Shown: piece by piece, positions 53,672-62,614 of the stretch
How the letters are laid out: each line of letters starts with the position of its first letter
How positions within the stretch are numbered: the stretch's first letter is position 1
NCBI GenBank assembly: GCA_963565915.1
Contig: OY751492.1
Coordinates: 3,038,001-3,102,000 of the forward strand
DNA length: 64,000 nt
Direction of reading: 5' to 3'
From: Entoloma clypeatum
Lineage: Eukaryota > Basidiomycota > Agaricomycetes > Agaricales > Entolomataceae
Translations under genes and position numbers: made by a program
Notes under the pieces: generated by a model
The model's input: the letters and a program-made list of their open reading frames with translations, nothing else
Databases searched by the model: none
What the model was told of the DNA's origin: nothing

Positions 53672-54145
53672 TGTCTGAACTCCCTTCTTGCTCATCAGTC
53701 GACACAACCTCCACACCTTTTCCTTCATTCAACCCTCGCTGTTTCAAGCTTTCTCGTCAAAAGCCCCCGACATCAAGAAACATTTTCCGGTTACACTCAT
53801 TATATTCAGCATTGCCGCTTGAGGTGCTACAGGAAATGTTGAGCCCGTCCTGCACCGAGGTGACCTAAGGCCGATGTAGCGAATCTTTGGAGACGTTACT
53901 GGCACATGTGCTAGCTTGGAAGAGAAGGCTAGACACGTCTGAATCGCAACAGATGTAATTGCTCTTGGATCCAGAAGCAGTCTAGTGTGCGTAGGGGATC
54001 TGACCGCATAGACTTCATCATTCCTAGATCTTCCTCTGTTTGGGTAACCCGACTACCTAAATAGACAGATTGTTCTTTGGGTTTTTAGCTTTTAGGTTTT
54101 CACTTACGTCTAAGTACCATATCGGGGTCGCGCGCCCGGTACAAG
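53672..54145 (+). other. Ty3-C leader remnant
   Basis: About 470 bp between the primer-binding site and the hAT element. A 74-codon Ser/Pro-rich stretch (53644-53868) may be the start of a lost gag, but no gag motif is seen. Confidence 0.4.
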
Positions 54146-56089
54146 TAGTGTTTAAAAGTCAAGTTACTTAACTGCCAGTTAATGTTAATTTAACATGACT
54201 TAACCCCCATTAACTTAACCCCATAGTTAAGGTTAACAACTTTGGGTGTAGCAATAACCTCAGTTTAACCTCTGAGAAAGATTTTTGTTAACTTTTATTA
54301 ACTGGTTTTAACCAATTTTAACTGGTTAATTGGGCAGAAACTAGTTGCGAAAAATCCAGGATCTTGGCTCATGTCCACATTGTCACCAAACTCCATCGTG
54401 GCTTTGAAACATGTTACATTGCCATCTCACACGATGTTGAGACTTCTTAATTCATCTACAACATATACCCCTCATGATTCCCCTTCATTCGAACATCCGA
54501 TGGGGCACCGCTGGTGGGATGCTCAGTTGCGGATATGAACTCAAGGACGTGTGTGATCTCGCCGATGTGCGAGACATCCTCCATGTATGTATGTGATCTC
54601 TTTTATATTTCTGCTAATGAAGTACTTTTTGAACGACACCGACAGGATTCTAACCAATTCCAGCAAGTTTTCTCAGCCGAAAAACATGCAACATTGTGGA
54701 GGGTCCTTCCCTGCATCGAGGATCTTCTGAGTGCATGGGAGAAGAAAGCCGCGGACCCTCATTTCACTTTAATTCACGGAGCCCTTCAAGATGGCATCAA
54801 GAAACTCAATAAATACTACTGCAAATTCGACGACATCCCCGCCATCCTTCTTTCCCTTTGTGAGTTTGTTTTGTCTTAAGGCTTTCAATATATTTATCTG
54901 TTTACTAGTGATCCATCCATACTATGGACTTCCCTACATCGCACATAAGTGGGGCGGGAAAAAGGAACAAGAGGCCAAAATCAATGAGGGGAATCTTGAT
55001 GCAAAAGACTGGGAGGGCGAGGCCCAGAAACTTCTGGAAACAACAGTAAGAACCAGTTTAATCAATGTTTCAAGGGGCTGACCTATTAATATATTATCAG
55101 CTGGAAGAATATTGGGACAGGGCCCACACCACATCGCGTCCTGCCGCTGGCGCCTCTGCTGCCGTAGCGAGTTCCTCCTCTTCTTCTGTCCCTGTTCCTG
55201 CTTTCCGTGCCGCTGCTCACACCAAGAAACTGGCTCCATTCCGACCACCTGACAGCTACAATACTCATCGTCAAAGCCTTCTCAAGAGTTGTTCACCTTT
55301 CAACGGAGGATGGAGGGCCAAGATGCGGAGATACCTCGAAGCTATGCCTGGAGTCGACTGGCATACTGATATCATTGAATGGTGGCAGGTATGTACTCTA
55401 TCAACTATTCGACGTTCGTGCAGTGACGTGGACTTTTTAGGACAACAGCAAAGATTTCCCCACGTTCTGCTCCATTGCCCTCGACGTCCTTGCCATTCCG
55501 GCATCATCGGTGCCCTGCGAATGTTTATTTTCGGCAAGGAAGCAGGTTGCAACCGACCGTCGATCGCGTTTGGGGTCGGACTGCTTTGAGGAACTCCAGA
55601 TCATGAGATCAGCTCGGAAGGACCCCATTGTCGACTTGGCTGGGTTCAATTCGAAGCTTGTGACCGAGGTGAATATGTGTGAGTTTGAGTCTTTGCTACG
55701 CAATGATGAGGATGCCGCAGATTGGGATGATGTGATGTCATGGCTGCTTTGACCTTTTCGATACATTATCATGAGCACATTTGTTTCGTAATGTTGTATC
55801 TATGATCTTAGGTTTTGGTTTGATAATTGTATATGATCTCATTGCATTTTTTCGAGCATGAGTTAGATTAACTGAGTTAATAAATTTAACTGGTTAATTT
55901 TGCCAAATAACCTATAATAACTGGTTAAGACCAGTTTTAACCATACTTCAGCTGCTTGTCTCGAAATTTAACTGGTTAATAGAAGTTAAGTTAAGGTTAA
56001 GGACTTCTAGTAAAATTTCTTAACCCAGTCAAGTTAGGTTATTGAGTTTTGAGGTCATTAATTTGATTTAATGTGACTTCAAAACACTA
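54146..56089 (+). mobile_element. hAT element inside Ty3-C, internally deleted
   Basis: About 1.94 kb with short imperfect ends, TAGTGTTTAAAAGTC at the left and the complement of TAGTGTTTTGAAGTC at the right. The ends are rich in TTAACTGG and TTAACC motifs in both orientations (54160-54335 and 55868-56030). The flanking 8-mers (GGTACAAG and CAGAAGAG) do not match, so the target duplication has been lost, probably with the deletion that removed the front of Ty3-C. It encodes the C-terminal part of a hAT transposase. Confidence 0.75.
54514..55752 (+). pseudogene. hAT transposase, C-terminal part (4 exons)
   Basis: Exons 54514-54859, 54909-55045, 55101-55388 and 55441-55752, with introns of 49, 55 and 52 bp with GT..AG ends. 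The spliced frame is open for about 360 residues. It has LPCIEDLLSAWEKK, KLNKYYCKFDDIPAILLSL, LIHPYYGLPYIAHKW, then after a Ser/Ala linker IIEWWQ, FCSIALDVLAIPASSVPCE and CLFSARKQVA, the hAT dimerisation domain with the conserved Trp and SSVPxE. The motif has CE where SE is usual (SSVPCECLFS). The BED finger, the first catalytic Asp residues and the N-terminal half are absent, so it cannot transpose alone. The frame from 54514 may include non-exon residues before about 54600. Confidence 0.75.
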
Positions 56090-58451
56090 CAGAAGAGTGT
56101 TGAAAAGGTTACAAGAAAATAAACTATTCTTGAAACCAGAAAAATGTGTCTTTAGTGCCCAAGAAGTAGACTTTCTAGGGCTAATAGTATCAGAAAACTC
56201 GGTCAAGGTAGATCCAAAGAAAATCGAAGCAATCGAAGACTGGCCAGTACCAACGGTCAAAAGGGAAATACAACAATTCCTGGGATTTTGTAATTTCTAT
56301 CGCCGATTCATTGAAGGATACTCTAAGGTGGCGAAACCCCTTAATGAGTTAACAGGGAAAACGGAATGGTGTTGGAAACAGGAACAACAAGACACTTTTA
56401 ATGAATTAAAAAGACGCCTGTCAACCACACCAATTTTAGCAATGCCAAGAAATGATAAGGCAGTCAGGGTCGAAGTTGATGTGTCAGACTTCACAATTGG
56501 AGGGATCTTATTGCAGCAACAAGAAAACGACAGATGGCAACCAGTCACATTCATATCAAAGTCTCTCAATAGTGCAGAAAGGAACTATGAGATTTACGAT
56601 AAGAAACTCTGAGGAATAATGATAGCACTAGAAGAATGGCATCAGTATCTTCTAGGAACCAAGGAACCAGTAGAGATCTTGACAGATCATAAGAATCTCG
56701 AATATTTCCAGAAACCGCAGAAACTCAACCGCAGACAAGCCAGATGGGTAATGGAAATGCAAGATTATAACTTTATCTTGACACATAGACCCGGCAATCA
56801 AAACACTAAAGCGGATATCCTCTCGAGACGAGCAGGACATGAAAGGGGGGTGAATGACAATGAAGACATCATCCTTCTAAAAAAGGAATATTTCCGATCA
56901 ATCGAGATCCAGGGTCTAGATCAACAGATCTTAAGTCAGATCAGAACAGACAAGGGACGAGAGAACCAAGTCAAACGAAACTTAACATTGAAATCCAGAA
57001 ACTGGGAAGAAGTGGAGGGGATTGTTTATTGGGAAAATCATGTTTACGTTCCAAAAATTCCAGAATTACATGAACAAATCCTCAAACTGGCACATGACTC
57101 TCCATTAACGGGACATCCAGGACAAGCGAAAATGTTTGAAATCGTCACAAGGAATTATTGGTGGCCAAGATTACGGGCCGATATTACCAAATACATTCAA
57201 GGATGCGAAACATGCCAAAGGACCAAAGTAAAGAGGTCTCCGGCAAATACAGAATTACATCTGAATCAGATCCCTGAGAGACCAGGAGACATGTTCTCAG
57301 TAGATTTTCTAGGACTGCTACCAGAGTCAGGAGGATATGACATGATCATGGTAGTTGTAGATCACTTCAACAAGAAGGGATGATTCATTCCAGTAAACTC
57401 AGAAATATCAGCACTTGGAATGGCCAAGGAATGGTGCGATAACATATTCCGAGAATATGGAATACCTAAAGGAGTAATCAGTGATTGAGGACCTCAATTC
57501 GCTGCAGAGTTCATGAGAGAATTATGTTGAATCATTGGAATAAAACAAAATATTTCCACGGCATACCATCCACAAACAGATGGACAAACAGAAAGGGTTA
57601 ATCAAGAGATCGAACAGTATCTAAGAATATTCATCAATCACAAACAGGATGATTGGTTCGAATGGCTAGCCATGACAGAATTTGCATATAACAACAAAAC
57701 AAGCTCAGCCACAGGAGTAACACCGTTCTTCTTAGAAAGGGGACAACACCCACGAATGGGATGGGAACCTACTAGATCGGAAAAACGACCAGAAGCAGAA
57801 GACTTTGCCAAGCAAATGGCGAAATCTCATGAAGAGGCAGAAGCAGCGTTAAAACAAGCCGCCGACGTGATAAAACGAACTTTCGATAAAAAGAAAGGTC
57901 TGGTAATTACATATAAACAAGGAGACTTAGTCTATATAGAGGCAAGTCATATAAAAACCGGACGCCCTGCCAAGAAACTTGATGACCGACATCTCGGCCC
58001 CTTTCCGATTGTGAGAAAGGTTGGAAACACATCATATAAAGTCGAACTGCCAAAAGCATGGCAACACTTTGATGTCTTCCACAAATCACTCCTCACCCCA
58101 TTCATACCCGCCACATACCCAACTCAACAGAAACCACCTCCTCCGCCTCTGGAAGTCATTAACGGAGAAGCGCGATACGAGATAGAGAAAATCTTGGATT
58201 CAAGAGTTAAAGGACGGGGATTACAATATCTGGTAAAGTGGGCTGGATATCCGATTGAAGAACGCTCATGGGAACCAGCGTCCACCATCAAAGTCGACGC
58301 TCCAGGAGCTGTTGAAGAATTTCACGCTAACCATCCATCGGCACCCCGACCGATAAACATTCGACTAAACTTCGTACTGTACGACAACCTTACCACTACA
58401 AAATCGATAAACAAGTGGACAGAAGGGAAATGGAACGAGAGTTTATTGTGA
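56090..58451 (+). pseudogene. Ty3-C pol: RT end, RNase H, integrase, chromodomain
   Basis: Starts inside reverse transcriptase (YRRVLKRLQENKLFLKPEKC), after the YxDD site, which is lost. RNase H follows (VEVDVSDFTIGGILLQQQ, where the usual Asp-Ala-Ser is Asp-Val-Ser), then integrase with an HHCC finger (HDSPLTGHPG to CETCQRTK) and the DDE region (FSVDFLGLLPES, ISD then TGA then GPQF, DGQTERVNQE), and a chromodomain LQYLVKWAGYPIEERSWEP. TGA stops near 56610, 57380, 57487 and 57528 all sit where CGA (Arg) is expected. No frameshift is needed between the blocks. Confidence 0.9.
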
Positions 58452-58600
58452 TGATTGTCTTTTACACGATAATGGTGGGACTCATGGCGGCTATGTGGAT
58501 AACGGCGACAAAATATAAAGAAATACGAGAAAACTATCAAGCAAGGCTTATACAAGAATGAGAGATGGAACTTGAAGAGATTGTGAGGGCACAATCTTAA
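58430..58600 (+). pseudogene. Small membrane-protein ORF after Ty3-C pol
   Basis: A 57-codon frame starts at ATG 58430, overlapping the end of pol by 22 nt in another frame. It reads MEREFIVMIVFYTIMVG, a single strong membrane-spanning segment (about residues 5-25), then a charged helical tail (KYKEIRENYQARL). An in-frame TGA at 58559-58561, again probably from CGA, splits it after 43 codons. The frame ends TAA directly in the polypurine tract. Its place, between pol and 3' LTR, is that of envelope-type or accessory genes. Function unknown; it could also be a chance frame. Confidence 0.4.
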
Positions 58601-58611
58601 AGGGGGGGTGA

Positions 58612-59588
58612 TGTTACGAACACTTTTCCATCTTTTTCTGTTATCTTATCTTATCTTATCTTATCTGATGGTAGATCATCTTATCTTATCCAGACTCACG
58701 GTAGCAGCATGGTAGATGCACAGTAAAGTACAGTATCTAGCGCAGCCGCAGTAAGTCATGGAAGATGCATGTTGAGTATCATAACAGTAGTTTACATCAG
58801 CAGACCACAGATTGTCCTCATGCAAGATGCATGTACATTTAGGGTAGGTACTCTTTACAAGTAGTATATATAGTCGATAGTCTGAACATGGAACCCCAGT
58901 CTTGAGCTGGTTTCTACCGCCTCAAACCTCTTTCTAAGGCCCCATTCGGCTGCGCGAGTTAGCCCGAGTTAGGTAGAGTTGAGTTGGGTAAGACCCTTGA
59001 TCTGGTTAAGGGTCTTCTCTAACTCGACGTAACTTTTGATATCCTCGTCACGCAAGTAGGTTAGATAAAGATTTGATCTTATCAATCCATCTCTTTATGT
59101 CTGCCCAACGTGTGGCGTTCATCTCCAACTGCCTCCAGGCAGGCTTTGAAGCTCCATCGAGCCCCTTTCTTCCGAGTCAAGATTCCTGAGGGTTGTGTGT
59201 GGACTGGGGTGTGGATGCATGTGCTTTGTATTGCACGAGAGCCATGGCTGCCCCTGTCAGAGCCAAAAGAACGGCAAATTTCTTCTTTCGCCGCAGAACG
59301 TGGAGAGCTGGTAGTTCTTGCGGTGAATTTCTCGATGTGCGATTCACAACCATTGGTGGTACTAGCGAGATGCATGCGCGTTATCATTTCTTGTTGATTG
59401 TTATCATGATGTGACTAATTGTGACTAATTTTGCTTAACAATTGGTACGTTTTGATAGGCGGGCCTAACTCTACTCAACTCTACTCAACTTGGGCTAACT
59501 CGCGTTCCCGAATGGGGCCTAAGCCTTTCCTCTTCCTTCCCACGTTTCCTCTCTAGCAAGAACTGGGTTTGTGTTGGCGTCGCTAACA
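58612..59588 (+). repeat. 3' LTR of Ty3-C, interrupted by a MITE
   Basis: The LTR parts are 58612-58937 and 59520-59588. Removing the MITE and one TAA restores an LTR homologous to 53261-53658. Differences from the 5' LTR include CpG changes (for example ACGTTT to ACATTT and TCACGG to TCATGG). Confidence 0.9.
58938..59519. mobile_element. PIF/Harbinger-like MITE in Ty3-C 3' LTR
   Basis: 582 bp with inverted ends of about 50 bp: GGCCCCATTCGGCTGCGCGA at the left, and at the right the complement of GGCCCCATTCGGGAACGCGA. TAA flanks both sides (58935-58937 and 59520-59522), the usual 3 bp Harbinger target. CTAAG with a shorter element is an equal reading. The uninterrupted site TTTCTAAGCC is present in the 5' LTR. 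No transposase is encoded. Confidence 0.85.
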
Positions 59589-59770
59589 AGAACAAGCTAT
59601 CGAATACAAGTGAAAGTACCCTACTTATATGTGTAAAAACCATGAGGCTGTATTGAGGCAGCGCCATGCTGCGTGGCTCTGGAATCCTGCGCATCCTGCT
59701 GTGTGATGTCCTCATGTATGATAAGATGTAGATAAGATAAGATCGAGATAAGATAAGATAAAGTGAAAAG
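59589..59770 (-). repeat. LTR remnant of Ty3-D, second part
   Basis: Continues 53138-53260 after Ty3-C. The match to the right-hand LTR runs to the TATA-like ACTTATATG (about 59630). Beyond that, U3 has five GATAAG units at about 59720-59765. Confidence 0.65.
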
Positions 59771-59922
59771 TGAAAATTGTTGAGGATTCAGCAACAGCAG
59801 CAACGACTGTTTGGTCAAGTTGCCTCAGCTGATCATGTGATGTCATGGGTTCACTGTCGTCATAATGAATATGAGCAGGAATACTCCATGAGCAGGACTC
59901 GAACATGAGATCTCCTGATGAT

Positions 59923-59994
59923 GGCTCTGCTGGGAATCGAACACAGGCTCACTTGGATCTCAACCAAGGGTGTTAACCACTACACCACAGGGCC
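59923..59994 (-). tRNA. tRNA-like sequence, anticodon loop GAG
   Basis: On the minus strand a 72 nt cloverleaf can be drawn: acceptor stem GGCCCTG/CAGAGCC with one mismatch, A box TGTAGTGGTTAAC, anticodon stem CTTGG/CCAAG around TTGAGAT, and B box GTTCGATTCC. Anticodon GAG would read Leu, but the long variable arm of Leu tRNA is absent, so it may be a pseudogene or a SINE head. A second B-box-like GTTCGAGTCC lies just downstream on the same strand (about 59895-59904). It abuts the Ty3-D pol fragment. Confidence 0.45.
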
Positions 59995-60029
59995 TTGGTT
60001 CTATCATGTTGGTTTCTCCAACAAAAATA

Positions 60030-61334
60030 CAATCATAACACAAGGTTTATGGCTACATAGAGGAAAGGTCTATGTTCCGAAGGATCAGGAACTCAGGTTA
60101 GAGATTATTAAGTTGCATCACGACAATCCAGTCACTGGACATCCGGGTCAATAGAAGACCCTGGAATTAATAATGCATAATTATTGGTGGCCTGGCATTA
60201 CAAACATGGTCAAAGCATATGTCGAGGGCTGCGACAAATGTCAGCGATCAAAGAATGAAACATGTCACTGCCAACTTTATTGTAGGACTCCCAGAAGCTC
60301 AAGGCTATAACACAGTATTAGTGGTTGCTTGTAGATCTACCAAGCAAGCTCACTTTATCAAAACATGCGACGAAGTCTCAGCCGAAGGATTAGCTAAACT
60401 ATATCAGGACAAAGTCTGGAAACTTCATGGGTTACTGGAAATGTTAACATCAGATTGAGAACCACAGTTCGTGGCAACATTTATGAAAGAGTTAAATAAG
60501 ATCCTGGGGATCACAACTAAATTATCGACGGCATACCATCTGCAAACAGACGGACAGACAGAACAGATAAATCAGGAGTTGGAACAGTATTTAAGATCGT
60601 TCATTTCCCATTGACAAATGGACTGGCCCAAATGGATGGCAAGTGCAGAGTTCACATATAATAACAAAATACACACAGCAACTCAGTTTTCACCATTTTA
60701 CATAAACTATGGATTCAACCCTAGAATGGGCGTAGAACCTTGGAGGGCAGAAAAGTCAGAACCGGCCAAGGAATTCACTGAGCAAATGAAGAAAATTCAT
60801 GAGGAGGCAGAAGCGGCGTTGGTAAAAGCACGAGAGGAGATGGAACGGTATGCAAACTGGAAACAGGGTGATGCACCAGTCTACAAAATTGGCAATAAAG
60901 TCTGGTTATCGACTAAGGATCTAAAGTTGAACTGACCCTTAAAGAAACTTGCCGAACAATGGATTGGACCCTATGCCATAACAAAAATCATTTCATCACA
61001 CGCCATGGAACTCAAATTGCCTAAGTCATGGAAAATTCACCTGGTAATTAATGTATCATGGATTCAATTATACAAGGAACCTATATATAAGTCTCAAACG
61101 ATGCGAGCACTGAATCCGATCATAATTAATGGTGAAGAAGAACACGAAGTCGCTAAAGTTATTGACTCAAGGTTGAAACGAGGGAAATTGGAGTATCTGG
61201 TACAATGGGAGGGTCTGACTCAGGACCACAACATGTGGGAACCTGAGGATCACCTAGAACATGCCCAGGAAGTGGTAGAGGACTTCTTCAAATTAAACCC
61301 AAATGCACCCCGGCGCTTACGTGCATATAAGTAG
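60030..61334 (+). pseudogene. Ty3-D pol fragment: integrase and chromodomain
   Basis: 5'-truncated Ty3 pol. It has GKVYVPKDQELR and the HHCC finger (HHDNPVTGHPG to CDKCQRSK), the integrase core with part of the first Asp region lost near 60255 (a deletion after CQRSK), TSD then TGA then EPQFVAT, and [11 protein letters not shown], where the catalytic Glu remains. A chromodomain follows with LEYLVQWEGLTQDHNMWEP. Stops include TAG near 60151 (from CAG) and TGA at sites expected to be CGA (near 60457, 60614 and 60934). The stop at about 61332-61334 adjoins the LTR remnant. Confidence 0.88.
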
Positions 61335-61484
61335 GGTACTTTCACTTGTATTCAATAGCTTGTTCTCTTGAGATCTCTGCTGAGTCTCTTGGCAATTCAG
61401 CTCTTTCCTCATCGTTGCACATTCCTCCTTCTAAGTTCAGAAGTTTGGGCTCCCGAAGTTGTTTGACTTAGCGTTGCCTCAACA
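61335..61484 (+). repeat. LTR remnant of Ty3-D (R-U5 part)
   Basis: Runs from just after a TATA-like CATATAAG to GCCTCAACA and matches 53138-53260 plus 59589-59630 in inverted orientation. U3 is missing here. Confidence 0.7.
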
Positions 61485-61502
61485 AAAGTCGTCTGACCCC
61501 AA

Positions 61503-61900
61503 CTCCTAAAATGGGAGTGACGACTTCCGAAAAAATACATCCTTGCCTCACAACGCTATTGAATTAGATGTTGTTCTAGAGACAACAGATACCAAGGATA
61601 CCCTTTCACAAAAGGCCCTCCTTGATAGCAGAGTGACTGGCTCCTTTATTGACCGCTCTCTGGTAGAGAAACATCGACTCAGTATCTGAAGGCTACAATG
61701 TGTAATCCCTGTCTACAATGTCGACGGTACTCTGAATGACGCCGGAGCAATATCGAAGGTCCTGGATGTTATACTCCGATATCAGGATCACATGAAAAGG
61801 ACCCAGCTCGCAGTAACTGGACTAGGAAAGCAGGATATTGTCCTTGGATTCACGTGGCTCAAGGAGCACAATCCTGAGGTAGATTGGATCTATTGGGCGG
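61503..61900 (+). pseudogene. Protease fragment of the Ty3-B family
   Basis: Matches the protease region of Ty3-B (49820-49434) in plus orientation: IELDVVLETTDTKDTLSQKA, then LLDSRVTGSF where Ty3-B has the active LLDSGATGSF, then GLGKQDIVLGF and KEHNPEVDW. The protease active-site Gly is changed to Arg. A TGA near 61687 breaks it. It lacks the CGACGGCTCCGA stretch present in Ty3-B before the DNAIELD sequence. No LTR is attached. Confidence 0.85.
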
Positions 61901-62303
61901 AAGTGGAGCCAGGTGCAGTGGAGGTGGGGGGATAAAAGAAGTGTGGGAACATTTCGTTGGCTGTCTGTCGAATTATGGTTCGAGTTTCAGCGATTGCCGA
62001 AAGTGCTTGGCAGTCGATGCCGAGCGATGAGCATCGATGAAACATGAGGCCTCCCCAAACCGTGGCGTCACAGGCCTCAAGATAGCTTTGAACTTATGGA
62101 TAGATGTATATAGAGTCATAAAAAGTATATATATAGTATATATATAGTTGGGAACTCAAGCTATGTATACTAGAGAATCTGTATTCTAAAATGATGCATC
62201 AAAACACACTGTAAATCGTGATGAACAGTGCATCATCATGGGTTTTCTCAAACACAAAAACAACCTTTCCTTACTTCCTCCCTTCCACAACCACTGTAGT
62301 CTA
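61901..62303. other. No gene recognised
   Basis: Contains a TATATATAGTATATATATAG stretch near 62126-62149. No coding frame. Confidence 0.4.
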
Positions 62304-62614
62304 TGTTGAAGTTCCACCTGGGCGCTAGCCGCAGATGTACTGAGCAACACAGCTACAGTGGAAGTACTCTACTCAACCGTTCTAGTCACTTACTTGGATT
62401 GGAGAGGGTGAGGCTGGTGAGAGCGGTTGAGGCTGGTAAGAGCGATGGAGCTGGTTAAGAGTCAAGAGACAACTTGTTGGTATTGACAGTTTCCTGGTCT
62501 TATATACCGTACTACTGTTTGTACCAACCAAACAAGTATGTAAGAAAGATATGTAATGGTCACGTGATGTGATCTAATCTAAATCTAATCTACGTGATGG
62601 GAAAAGTTTCAACA
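62304..62614 (-). repeat. Second solo LTR of the copia family
   Basis: 311 bp, very close to the solo LTR at 31090-31400. It is flanked by a perfect GTCTA duplication at 62299-62303 and 62615-62619. Confidence 0.95.

Larger units (their letters stand above)
53261..59588 (+). mobile_element. Ty3-C: decayed, internally deleted chromodomain retrotransposon
   Basis: Bounded by LTRs 53261-53658 and 58612-59588 (the second enlarged by a MITE). A perfect 5 bp duplication, AGAAC at 53256-53260 and 59589-59593, shows it inserted into an LTR of Ty3-D. A polypurine tract AAAGGGGGGG lies at 58599-58608. Gag, protease and the first part of RT are missing; a hAT element sits in their place. The remaining pol has TGA stops at former CGA codons. 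Confidence 0.93.
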
